A DNA stretch of 64,000 nt. It comes from Plasmopara viticola (Eukaryota; Oomycota; Peronosporomycetes; Peronosporales; Peronosporaceae). A program made the position numbers and the translations under genes. The DNA is taken from contig MBPM02000075.1 in assembly GCA_001695595.3 (NCBI GenBank), forward strand, positions 310,001 to 374,000, read 5' to 3'. Under the pieces are notes generated by a model. The model was not told the DNA's origin, ran no database searches, and was given only the letters and a program-made list of their open reading frames with translations. Below, piece by piece: positions 27,126-36,899 of the stretch (within the stretch, counting starts at the first letter, position 1; each line of letters opens with the position of its first letter).

Positions 27126-27859
27126 TTGAAGCAATTTCTCCTTACCGTAATCTAGCAGTGTGGTACTGCGCATTTCAATCAAGGCATGCGCCGAAAGATA
27201 CCGACAGTATGCTGGTCGCTGAGTAGTCACAGTCCATTCGCACAGTAGGAAAATTGCTGCGACATCGACAGGCAATTCCGCTGGCAGTCGACTTGAATCT
27301 ACCCGATGAAAGTGGTCGAGCGTCTGAAGAATTTGTGCCTCATCGCGCATCGCAGTGGCAAAGACTTGGCCTCCACAGACAGCTAGTCAGATTTAAAGAC
27401 GGAAGGGCGAAAGTGTCTTGACATTTCGATCACGGTAGGAAATGGTCAAAAAGTATGTGCACTTGGCCCAATCACACCCACAAGTTGCAAACGCACTGCC
27501 AATTTGCAACGAGGGCGGCACTGAAAAAGATTGTTTTCAAATCTTCATTCACCATAATCAGATTGAGGCTGCTTGTCATATAGTTGTCATTGTCGTGGAC
27601 AACCAATGAACTGTTGTCCATCATAGCTCCTGTTTTAATAGAAGACGATACAACATTAATAAAATTGTCAACTAAAAACAACCGACACCGAACTAGGAGA
27701 CAAAAAGTTCGATCACCTGAGTCACCTCCGAGATCACTTTTGGCTCGTGCCGAAATCAAAAAATTGGATCGCATGTTGTAAAACCACTTGGTGGTCATTT
27801 GGCCCACAGCGAGAAAACAATTCCTTCCTGTTCAGTCATGGGTTTCACACAACATTATT

Positions 27860-28956
27860 GCGGTTGGGTCAAGCTGTCCACGAGCAGCTGCGTCTAGATC
27901 GTTGGATTAAAACCTTAAATGTGCGCTGATCGTGCTTGTCGACAAGGAACGCAATGTCGAGGCCATCGAAGGCGCTCGCGATCGGTTCGAACAACAGCAA
28001 TCCGTTTGTCACATCGTCAATATCCTCCATTTGCACAAAACCACATTTAGGGCAATCGTGTTCTAGTCGGAAATATGAGACGCAATCGCAACAGGACTCG
28101 GTAGACCATCATTTGTCACCATGCAAAGAAGCTTCGAGTCGCCGTTCTAATTTCCCCCATAATCCCATTTAAAGTCCTTCACCAATTGCTACTTCAGCTT
28201 TTGAGTTCTCGAATCCGTTGTACTGGGAACGTTCAAGAACGTGTGTTGGAATAACGTGGCAGCAATTGGTGCGTATAGAGTGGAAGTGTTTTCTTCGGAC
28301 GGAACCACCACCAGCACGTGGATTTCGCCCTCGTTTGACTCTAATCTCTCTCCAAAGTTCGTCGGGTTTTTGATCCACAACAACGAATCCATGTGCGCAA
28401 CGAATCCGTTGTATGACGAATGGAAGTCCAAATAATAGCCAAAGGCTTTGCCACCGTATCTCTTGTCGTAACTATAGTAGTCATTGCCGTGGCCGTAATT
28501 GTCATTGTCGTTGTCGTAGATGTCGTTGCCGTGGCCGTGGCCGTAGTAGTCGTTGCCGAGGTCGTAGTAATCATGGCTGCAGTCGTCGTAGTCCTTGCCG
28601 TATTTGCTGTAGCCGCTGTGTTTCTTGTGCACGTAGCTCTTGTGGCTGTTGTTGTCGTCCTTGCAGACGTAAGCGTCGTTGCCGTGGTCCTTGCGATCAT
28701 AGTCGTCTTTGCCGTAGCTGTAGTCTGATGACTCGGTGGCCTTGTATTTATCGTCTTACAGGCGCCGACGATAGTGCAATGCCCATGTCGTGGTGTCCAT
28801 TGCGGTGGTTACGATCGTGCTTGGGCGGGTGGTAACAGTAGTAGAACCCAAGTCGTCGACGAGAGCGATTCCCGCTGGAGCACCTCGGACATCAATCGAT
28901 TGCAGGATGGAGGCACTGACGTATAGGCTTAACATTGCAAGCATACTATACTGCAT
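27860..28956 (-). pseudogene. Chimeric pseudogene B: signal peptide, GHY-rich domain, CRN C-terminal half
   Basis: The start at 28,956 begins MQYSMLAMLSLYVSASILQS, a plausible secretion signal ending near RGAPAG, followed by a Thr/Ser-rich linker. A TAA at 28,758-28,756 interrupts the frame. Without a frame change it then runs through the Y/G/H/D-rich repeats (about 28,720-28,450), the CRN MDSLLWIKNPTNF stretch and HVLVVVP, to a TAG at 28,191-28,189. CRN C-terminal remnants continue to about 27,860, where the array begins after the LTQ(P/Q) codons. Up to the TAG only one nonsense codon separates this copy from one continuous frame, which makes it the best preserved chimera in the window. The linkage of secreted domain and CRN module is direct sequence evidence; the function is unknown. 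Confidence 0.85.
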
Positions 28957-29772
28957 TTTGGCCGCGCAGTTGCTAGACTTGAATGGATGTATTTGCCAGT
29001 TGTGCGAAATGAAAAGTGAGAGAGCGCAATTTCTTAAGAGAGCTTCGTAATTGATGTGACACTTGCGAATCTCTTGCGAACTGAAGCGACACGGCAAGTT
29101 AAATCACTCGCGAGTCTCTCTCAGCATCTTGAGAGAGCTCTGTATATGATGATCGACCGAAGTGACAAGTCAAGAGAATTTGCAATAAAATGACATTTTC
29201 TAGAGCCGATTGACGAGGGTACTGTAATTATTTCCTAGAGAAATAGAACAGACGTCCAGCTGGCTGTCTTAATTCTTGGGATAGTTCTATTCCTATGGTT
29301 AAATCTAGGTTTACAAAAATATCGCTGAAAAAATTATCATTTCTTAATCGTATACATTAAATACAATTCTATAAAAATGCCTTTGCTTGCGAATCTCTTG
29401 CAAACTGAAGCGAGACGGCAAGAGAATTGTCTTGCGAGTGTCTTTCAGTATCTTAAGAGCGCTTTGTATATGACGATCGACCGAAGTTGCAGGGCAAGAA
29501 TATTTACAAGAGAATGACATATTTCTAAATGGCGATTGACAAGGCTTCGTTAATCTTGTCTATTAAGGACATTGAGGGAAAGTCATTCTCTCGCGAGTTC
29601 TCTTGCCGTGTCGCTTCATCTCTCAAAAATGTTGAGAGAGAGAGTAGTTAAGTCCGTCAGCGCACACATTCAATAATCAGAATTCGATCATTTCTTGCTC
29701 CTTCACTTTCCATTTCGCCTTCTTCATAGCAGTCGACAACCAACAATTATAACCATTTGATTCGCGGCCAAG
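28957..29772. promoter_or_regulatory. Divergent intergenic region between chimera B and secreted-protein copy C
   Basis: These 816 bases separate two outward-facing ATGs. A module of about 120 bases (CTTGCGAATCTCTTGC, then ACTGAAGCGA.ACGGCAAG, then TATATGA.GATCGACCGAAGT) appears at about 29,064 and again at about 29,388. A partial inverted copy with CTTGCCGTGTCGCTTCA lies near 29,600. CTTCACTTTCCATTTCGCC at 29,701-29,719 resembles the oomycete initiator consensus (TCATTYYNCAWTTT), 54-72 bases before the ATG at 29,773. The same arrangement recurs at 41,775-42,607. Confidence 0.55.
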
Positions 29773-30275
29773 ATGCAGTTCAATATGCGTGCAGTGCTAG
29801 GCCTATACGTCAATACCTCCATCCTGCAATCGATCGATGTCCGAGGTGCTCCAGCGGAAAATCGCTCCCCATCGACGACTTGGCTCCTACAAAGACTACG
29901 TTCACCACCCGCCTAAGCACGATTGTGGGCCCGGAAGACAAAAAATCCATAGCCCCCGAGTCATCAGACTACAGCTACGGCAAAGACGACTATGATCACA
30001 AGGACTACGGCCACGATGCTTACGCGCACAAGGATGACGACCACAGCCACAAGACTAACATGCACAAGGAACACAGCAAAGGAACGGCTACACCAAGTAT
30101 GACAAGGACTACGACGGCTACAGCCAAGATTACCACGGCCACGGCAACGACTACTACGGACACGACAATGACAATTATATGACAAGCAGCCTCGGTGAAT
30201 CAAGATTCTGAAAAACTCTTTTTCAGTGCCGCCCTTGTTGCAAATTGGCAGTGCGTATACAACTTGTGGGTGTGA
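29773..30275 (+). pseudogene. Secreted GHY-rich protein gene copy C, frameshifted
   Basis: The start MQFNMRAVLGLYVNTSILQS gives a likely signal peptide. The first frame stops after about 50 codons. The Y/G/H/D/K-rich domain is readable in another frame from about 29,960, breaks again near 30,085, and ends in DNDNYMTSSL before a TGA at 30,209-30,211. Degraded tail sequence (VANWQCVYNLWV) reaches about 30,275. Unlike copies A, B and E, this version is not fused to a CRN. It ends in the tail that is repeated in the tandem array, so it probably shows the native 3' end. Several small indels argue against function. Confidence 0.7.
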
Positions 30276-30582
30276 TTGGGCCAAGCGCACATGCTTTTTG
30301 ACCATTTCCTACCGTGATCGAATTGTCAAGACACTTTAACGCTACCGGCTTTAGGACTGACTAAGTGTCAGTCGAGGCTAAGTCCTTGCCACTGCGATGC
30401 GCAATGAGGCACAAATTCTTTAGACGCTCGACCTTTTTCATCGGGTAGACTCAATTTCAGACTTGCACCGTGTTTACAGCGAAGTCTTCTGTCCGCTGTT
30501 TATTTATAGCTTGAGTACCAGTCGACTTCCAGCGGAATTGCCTGTCGATGTCGCACTGTGCGAATGGACAGTAACTAATCAG
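30276..30582 (+). repeat. Truncated array unit downstream of copy C
   Basis: Plus-oriented unit sequence (ACACTTT..CGCT, ATGCGCAATGAGGCACAAATTC, ATTGCCTGTCGATGTCGCA) continues from the gene tail and is cut at about 30,582 by the direct repeat of the 6.3-kb composite. This shows the array unit is contiguous with the 3' end of the secreted-protein gene. Confidence 0.75.
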
Positions 30583-31384
30583 GGCTTTCACCACGATCCA
30601 CAGTCCTTATATCATCAATAAAGACAGAGGAGGGTAAATAAGCTCTCTAAAAAAGGAAATTCCCTACGGATTACCTTGACAGAATTTTCCAGTATTCTGC
30701 CGAAACGTGAGTCCTGCTTGAATTAGCGGCATCGTCAACAGACCTTCTTTGATGCTTTGTCCAGACCATCTTTTAACTTGTTTTGCATCTTTCCATTTGT
30801 GTGACGCTATTGGTACAATCCGGGTTTTCAGGCCAACAACAGTGAAACATATCGGCTCTTGTAAGCTTTTCGAGGCTTTAATCTCACATTCTAACCCGAC
30901 AGGGGAGAATGTCTAAGCTTTGTGAAAAGATGTTAATGAAGTTCTCCTTTGTGCTCTAGTCGTTTATTCCGTAAGCTTGGTTCGTTTGTTGATCCAACCT
31001 GACAGGTCGTTGGATAAGTGGTGTGCGCTGAAACAAAGTCTACTTTAGACTGCGCGCGGTGTACGCAACCGACTAGTTAGCTACTGTGTAGCTATAAGCA
31101 CCCTTACTATATTGGGACTTGACTACTTCCGATAGCAGCTAGATCGCGGACATGGTTTATGCACAAGATCAACTCTGGGTCGACATGTAGCTTACGGTGT
31201 CTGTGTGGGACGAAACATTTGTTTACCACAAGAACATTGACCAATCATGTAGTTTAATGCTTGATCCTTTATTTTCTACTTTTCTTACGATCTTTCTAAA
31301 ATGAACACCCTTCTATAGAAGTGGGTGCAAATCGGGCGCTATACCGGATCGAGTGTAGCACAAAATACCTATATGCTTTGTCTG
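30583..31384 (+). repeat. Left direct repeat of the 6.3-kb composite
   Basis: This ~0.8-kb stretch begins GGCTTTCACCACGATCCACA and ends ATATGCTTTGTCTG. It recurs in the same orientation at 36,078-36,899 with scattered differences. It contains TGTTGATCCAACCTGACAGG and a TATAAGC-like site, which would suit an LTR. I see no primer-binding site or polyprotein, so 'LTR-like' is only a suggestion. Confidence 0.7.
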
Positions 31385-32119
31385 ATACATATTGTACACT
31401 TACACTTCGCTGACTTTAGTGGTCGTTGACGGATGAAACAAATCAAAGATAGAACGCGGCTGACCTACTACGCAAGTAGATCATTGTCCAACAAATGCGT
31501 GAGCCATAGTTGCGCAATAAGTGAGAACCCATCAAGTCGATTGCATTGGGCTTTCTACGATCGTATGCTTCTAGTAGTTGGAATGGATGGGGCTACCGAC
31601 CTGGTCATATACTTTTGGTCTTCCCATAATCTTGGTACGGGTAGATCACACTTATTTTGACCGCGCATCTAATTGAGTGTATCAAATGACGCTAAGTATT
31701 CAATCGATCGATCGTTTTTGACCCAGTTTTCCTTCTGGATAGTAGACTACCAATTTCATCAACGATTAACTTTTGGTATCGCATCGGCTCTTTGAACTCA
31801 ACTATCGATGCCTTCGAGCGCTAAATACAGTGGTTGTAAGCGATGGCTACAAGCGTCTAGTAAATGTTTGCAAGAGAATGCATAATGACGACATGAACGA
31901 CTTTTGGGCGTCAAGACACAGCGCACCAAGTCGACCTAAATGGAAAAATGACCATGATACCATGATAAACATGAAAAAAAATCGCTATAATATATTGCAT
32001 TGAACAAAGCAAGGAGGGCTTATTGGAGTACAGGGCGAGCTATTCTGCAAAACATCTTCACTGGCTTTTTTTTTGTAAGAGTCAAGGAAAATTGTCTCTT
32101 CCATGTGAAAACAGCTTAC

Positions 32120-32438
32120 AATCAAGGCTACGATCGTGCCCGAGAGGCTGAAAATGAACTCAAGCGCTAAGCCGCCTTTGGCCGCGATGTCCTTCATCTC
32201 ACCCACGCGCCACAACTTGATCTCTTTGCGGTACCTCCCGTAGTCAGAGGTGGCTTGTCAGATGTCGACGCGGTCCCATTGTTTTGTAGTAGAAGATTTG
32301 ATGACAAAGGAGACTCATTAAGCCCCGTAGGGCCACAGTGTAGCCGAGTTCAGGGCGTCGTCACGCGCACCGGCGGGACTTTAAGCTTCGACATGACCAA
32401 TGACGATTCAAGGTTTTTCCAAAACCGCTCAAAGTCAT
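32120..32438 (-). pseudogene. Decayed 5' end of the CAF-1 p60 gene (left arm)
   Basis: On the minus strand from an ATG at 32,438 the DNA matches the start of the p60 gene at 62,998-62,730: AAGCTTAAAGT.CC.CCGGTGCG, then the stretch encoding WRVGEMKDIAAKGG and LEFIFSLSG. Frameshifts and a lost WD40 continuation show it is dead. The match ends near 32,120. A mirror copy lies at 34,798-35,125. Confidence 0.8.
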
Positions 32439-33169
32439 AATCACGAGACAAGTACCGATTCTGAGTGTATCAAATCAAATTAGCCCCTAGAGTGAGTACT
32501 ATCAAATTATTTGATATGTTCATGCAAAACACGCAAAAAGCATATATTTTGTGTACCTGTACTAAAGACGACGCTGACTTGCTGACTGTAGTTTTGACAC
32601 AATGAAAGCTACAAATGCCGATTTAAACTTGAGCGGTACGAAAATGGAAGTTGGTCGAAGATTTAAAGGTTTTCAGCCAAACAAAGTTCTCGTCCGCTCG
32701 CACTGAGAAGAATTTGCATTGTAGCAGATAAAGTCTAGTTTTTAGTTGTTGTCAAGCTTACTGTGACGTATAGTATTTAAATTAGAGACTGTATAAAGCA
32801 TGGCCATAGATGACTGTATGGTACGGTCACCCGAGACCATATAGTCGAGTGAAGTCGTATAGCCGTATGCTGTACGATCAAATTACAAAACACCATTTGA
32901 ATGTCAGATTTGTTGCTGTCAAGGCCATCTTCGAATTCAACAGCTGTGTAGCCTACAATAGAAACGCTTGCGGCGTCGTCCTTGAGCAAATTCACCGTCT
33001 TGGAAGTATTTTTTGCATATAAGTCCGTGCGCTGAATTTTGAACGTCTTCTGAAGACAAGTCCAATGCACGATAAAAGTCTAAGATGATAAAGCGATATT
33101 TGCACTATAACCTATTCCACTCTTTTTACACAATCCTTATCCCCCCTCCCCACACTATTAGAAACAGAA

Positions 33170-33400
33170 AAACAAAAATTTAATTTTTAATAAGCCCCAT
33201 CCTATGGTATCGATGGGTAGAAAACACTGAAGCACAAATCCATAACAATTTCAATCATCAACATAGTTTCAGATGCAGAAAATCAACACAAGATATGTTT
33301 TCTTAGATGGTTGGTCTTTATCGAGATGTAACATAAATGGCAACAAATAGCTACCACTACGCGATGAAGTTATTACAGTATCTTTTTGTAACAAGATTAC
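33170..33400 (-). repeat. Dispersed CRN-flank module inside the left arm
   Basis: Read on the minus strand, this is the block with TCGCGTAGTGGTAGCTATT, TTGTGTTGATTTTCTGCATC and TTATGTTGATGATT. It also appears at about 33,840-34,030 (plus), 46,060-46,250 and 50,765-50,955. The last two lie downstream of CRN1 and CRN2. No coding potential is seen. Confidence 0.65.
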
Positions 33401-33420
33401 AAAATATAAATCAGTCGTAA

Positions 33421-33824
33421 CAGAACCTCGACAAGCAGCTGACAGATTTCGATTAAAGAGAGGACCGAAAACCGTTGCTAATTCTTATGACGTGTATTCG
33501 TTCGGCTTATCTTTGAATGATAGACATTTATTCTTGATAGATACATATCCAAACCTCCAACTAAAGTGTTGCTTATCGTTTTCACCAGCTCACTCAATGG
33601 ACTCGTTCTTATGTTCTCCCCGACGCACGATATAGCTATCGTCTCGAGCTTGAAAGTTGCTGTCTTAAGCGTTTGATATTCGAGTTTTTGTACCATCGAC
33701 ATTTTATTCTTAGACTTTCTCAGAATTTTTTTTTAATCTATTCCAAAATCATATATGGGGTATGCTTGTATATTGTATAGAAGAAAATACAAGATCACAA
33801 TTTAATCAATGCACGACTGATTCA
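33421..33824. other. Spacer between the inverted arms
   Basis: About 400 AT-rich bases without a convincing gene. The longest open stretch is about 74 codons on the minus strand (33,478-33,702) and matches nothing I know. Confidence 0.5.
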
Positions 33825-35852
33825 TATTTGTAATCTTTTTACAAAAGATACTGTGAACACTTTATCGCGTAGTGGTAGCTATTTGTTAACATGTGTGTTG
33901 CATCTACATTAAGACCAATCATCTGAGTAAACATATGTTGTGTTGATTTTCTGCATCCGTAATTATGTTGATGATTTAAATTGTTATGGTTTTGTGCTTC
34001 AGTGTTTCCTACCCATCGATACCATAAAAGGGGGCTTATTAAAAATTGGATTTTTACTTTTTCTGTTTCTAATAGTGTAGGGACGGGGGGATAAGGAGTG
34101 TGTGAAAGAGTGGAATAGAGTGGAATAGGTTATAGTGCAAATGCCGCTATAACATCATATTTGAAAATGGACTTGTCTTCATAAGACATTCGTTTTTCAG
34201 CGCACGGTCTTACATGCAAAAACCTACTTCCAAGACGGTGGATTTGCTCAAAGACGACGCCGCGTCCGAATCTATTGTAGGCCACACAGCTGTTGGATCC
34301 GAAGATGGCCTTAGTAGCAACAAATCTAACATGCAAATGGTGTTTTGTAATTCGATCGTACAGCATACGGTCATACGACTTCACTCGACTATATGGTCTC
34401 GGGTGACCGTACCATACAGTCATCTATAGCCATGCTCTTTACAGTCGCTAATTTGAATAAATACTATACGTCATAGTAATCTTGAAAACAATCAAGAAGT
34501 AGACTTTATCTGCTACAATCCAGTACCTTCTCAGTGCAAACGAACGAGAATTTTTTTACCGCGAACCTTTAAATCTTTTGACCAACTTCCATTATCGTAC
34601 TGCTCAAGTTTAAAATCGGCATTTGCAGCTTTCTTTGTGTCGAAACTACAGTTAGCAAGTCAGCGTCGTCTTTAGTACAGGTACACAAAATATATGCTTT
34701 TTGCGTGTTTTGCACGAACATATCAAATAATTTGATAGTACTCAATCTAGGGGCTAATTTGCTTTGATACACTCAGGATCGGTGCTTGTCATGTGATTAT
34801 GACTTTGAGTGGTTTTGGAAAAACCTTGAATCGTCATTGGTCATGTCGAAGCTTAAAGTTTCTCCGGTGCGCGTGGCGACGCCCTGAACTCGGCTACACT
34901 GTGGCCCTACGGGGCTTAATGAGTCTCCTTTGTCATCAAATCTTCTACTACAAAACAATGGGACCGCGACGACATCTGACAAGCCACTTCTGACTACGGG
35001 AGGTACCGCAAAGAGATCAAGTTGTGGCGCATGGGTGAGATGAAGGACATCGCAGCCAAAGGCGGCTTAGCGCTTGAGTTCATTTTCAGCCTCTCGGGCA
35101 CGATCGTAGCCTTGATTGTAAGCTGTTTTCACATGGAAGAAACAATTTTCCTTGACTCTTACAAAAAAGCCAGTGAAGATGTTTTGCAGAATAGCTCGCC
35201 CTGTACTCCAATTAGCCCTCCTTGCTTTGTTCAATGCAATATATTATAGCGATTTTTTTTCATGTTTATCATGGTGTCATGGTCAACTTTCCATTTAAGT
35301 CGACTTGGTGCGCTGTGTCTTGACGCCCAAAAGTCGTTCATGTCGTCATTATGCATTCTCTTGCTAACATTTACTAGACGCTTGTAGCCATCGCTTACAA
35401 CCACTGTATTTAGCGCTCGAAGGTATCGATAGTTGAGTTCAAAGAGCCGATGCGATACCAAAAGTTAATCGTTGATGAAATTGGTAGTCTACTATCCAGA
35501 AGGAAAACTGGGTCAAAAACGATCGATCGATTGAATACTTAGCGTCATTTGATACACTCAATTAGATGCGCGGTCAAAATAAGTGTGATCTACCCGTACC
35601 AAGATTATGGGAAGACCAAAAGTATATGACCAGGTCGGTAGCCCCATCCATTCCAACTACTAGAAGCATACGATCGTAGAAAGCCCAATGCAATCGTCTT
35701 GATGGGACCTCACTTATTGCGCAACTATGGCTCACGCATTAGTTGGACAATGATCTACTTGCGCAGTAGGTCAGCCGCGTTCTATCTTCGATTTGTTTCA
35801 CCCGTCAACGACCACTAAAGTCAGCAAAGTGTAAGTATACAATATGTATCAC
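33825..35852 (-). repeat. Right arm of the ~2-kb inverted repeat
   Basis: Mirror image of 31,383-33,420, ending CAATATGTATC near 35,852. It includes the dispersed CRN-flank module (33,840-34,030) and the second decayed p60 5' end. About 225 bases (35,853-36,077) without a mirror partner or gene separate it from the right direct repeat. Confidence 0.85.
34798..35125 (+). pseudogene. Decayed 5' end of the CAF-1 p60 gene (right arm)
   Basis: The start ATGACTTTGAGTGGTTTTGG corresponds to the upstream in-frame ATG of the p60 gene (63,040). The WRMGEMKDIAAKGGLALEF stretch follows in another frame. The same end point as in the left arm shows both arms derive from one captured fragment. No function is likely. 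Confidence 0.8.
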
Positions 35853-36077
35853 GGCTAACCTGTATTTGACAATGCATCGATCTCTTCATGGCGGTTTACC
35901 CGTTATAGCCTGACGTCTGGTCTTGTCAAAAAAAATTATCAATCATCTACAAGTCTGCTACGGTTTCAGCTTCACGCGCGATGCTTTTCACGTAATTAAG
36001 GCAATCTCGAGCGTCAATGGAGCAATGTTTGATAAGGTATGCTCGATTTTGCTTCTATTTTTCAGGAAATGAATCAT

Positions 36078-36899
36078 GGCTTGCACCACGATTCACAGTC
36101 CTTATATCATCAATAAAGACAGAGGAGGGTAAATAAGCTCTCTAAAGAAGGAAAATTCCCTCGTGATTACCTTGACAGAATTTTCCAGGACTCTGCCGAA
36201 CCGTGGGTTCTGCTTGAAGTTGCGGCATCGTCAACAGACCTTCTTTGATGCTTTGTTCAGACCATCTTTTAACTTGTTTTTCACCTTTCCATTTGTGTGA
36301 CGCTATTGGTACAATCCGAGTTTTCAGGCCAACAACAGTGTAACATATCGGCTCTCGTAAGCTTTTCGAGGCCTTAATCTCACGTTGTAAGCCGACAAAA
36401 GGGAAGGTCTAAGCTTCGGGAAAGAAGGTTAATGAAGTTCTTCTCTATGTTCTCGTCTTTTTTTTCGTAAGCTTGGTCCGTTGGTTGATCCAACCTGACA
36501 GGTCGTAGGATAGATGGTGTGCGTTGGAACAAAGTCTACTTTAGACTGCGTGCGGTGTACGCAACCGACTAGTTAGCTACTGTGTAGCTATAAGCACCCT
36601 TACTATATGAGACTTGACTACTTCCGATAGCAGGTAGAGTGCGATCACGTTTTCCGCCTAAGCTCAACTCTTGGTCGACATGTAGCTTACGGGGTCTGTG
36701 TGGGACAAAACATTTATTTACCACAAGAACATTGGCCAATCGTGTAGATTATAAAACTTTAATGCTTGATCCTTTATTTTCTACTTTCCTTACGATCTTT
36801 CTAAAATGGACACCCATTCTGAAGCCTCTGTAGAAGTGGGTGCGAATCGGGCGCTATACAGAATCGAGTGTAGCACAAAATACTTATATGCTTTGTCTG
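36078..36899 (+). repeat. Right direct repeat of the 6.3-kb composite
   Basis: It begins GGCTTGCACCACGATTCACA and ends ATATGCTTTGTCTG. It matches 30,583-31,384 in the same orientation, with short extra segments (for example ATTCTGAAGCCTCTGTAG against a shorter left version near 31,310). Spacing and orientation resemble element-terminal repeats. No target-site duplication could be established by eye. Confidence 0.7.

Larger units (their letters stand above)
3392..27859 (-). repeat. Tandem array of ~0.82-kb units, minus-oriented arm (about 30 units)
   Basis: The landmark GGTCATTTGGCCCACAGC recurs about every 815-835 bases, for example near 5,803, 8,290, 9,940, 13,242, 17,369, 18,994 and 22,285. 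Four shorter units of about 762 bases occur after 22,350; they lack about 60 bases inside the second open frame. Unit boundaries lie near 3,393, 4,215, 5,037, 5,869, 6,700, 7,521, 8,354, 9,174, 10,005 and so on to 27,860. Each unit, read on the minus strand, holds two recurring open stretches. One is about 70-134 codons and ends GHDNDNYMTSSLN...NLWV. The other is up to 106 codons, starting MRNEAQI and ending GGHVH. Both are broken in many units. The first matches the 3' end of the secreted-protein genes at 29,773 and 42,608, so the unit appears to derive from that 3' end plus flanking DNA. Nothing else is recognisable. Confidence 0.93.
31383..33420 (+). repeat. Left arm of a ~2-kb inverted repeat
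   Basis: The arm runs from GATACATATTGTACACTTAC near 31,383 to about 33,420. Its reverse complement occupies about 33,825-35,852, for example GTGGTCGTTGACGGATGAAA near 31,421 against its complement near 35,800. Base differences and small indels throughout indicate an old or unconstrained palindrome. It contains the decayed p60 5' end and a dispersed CRN-flank module. Confidence 0.85.

Noticed and set aside
3392..27859. CRISPR array or bacterial repeat region
   Set aside because: Units are ~820 bases with no short repeat/spacer pattern, and the genes around are eukaryotic with introns.
30583..36899. A complete LTR retrotransposon
   Set aside because: The direct repeats resemble LTRs in size and spacing, but no gag, protease, RT, integrase or primer-binding site was found inside. 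The interior is a palindrome of captured sequence.
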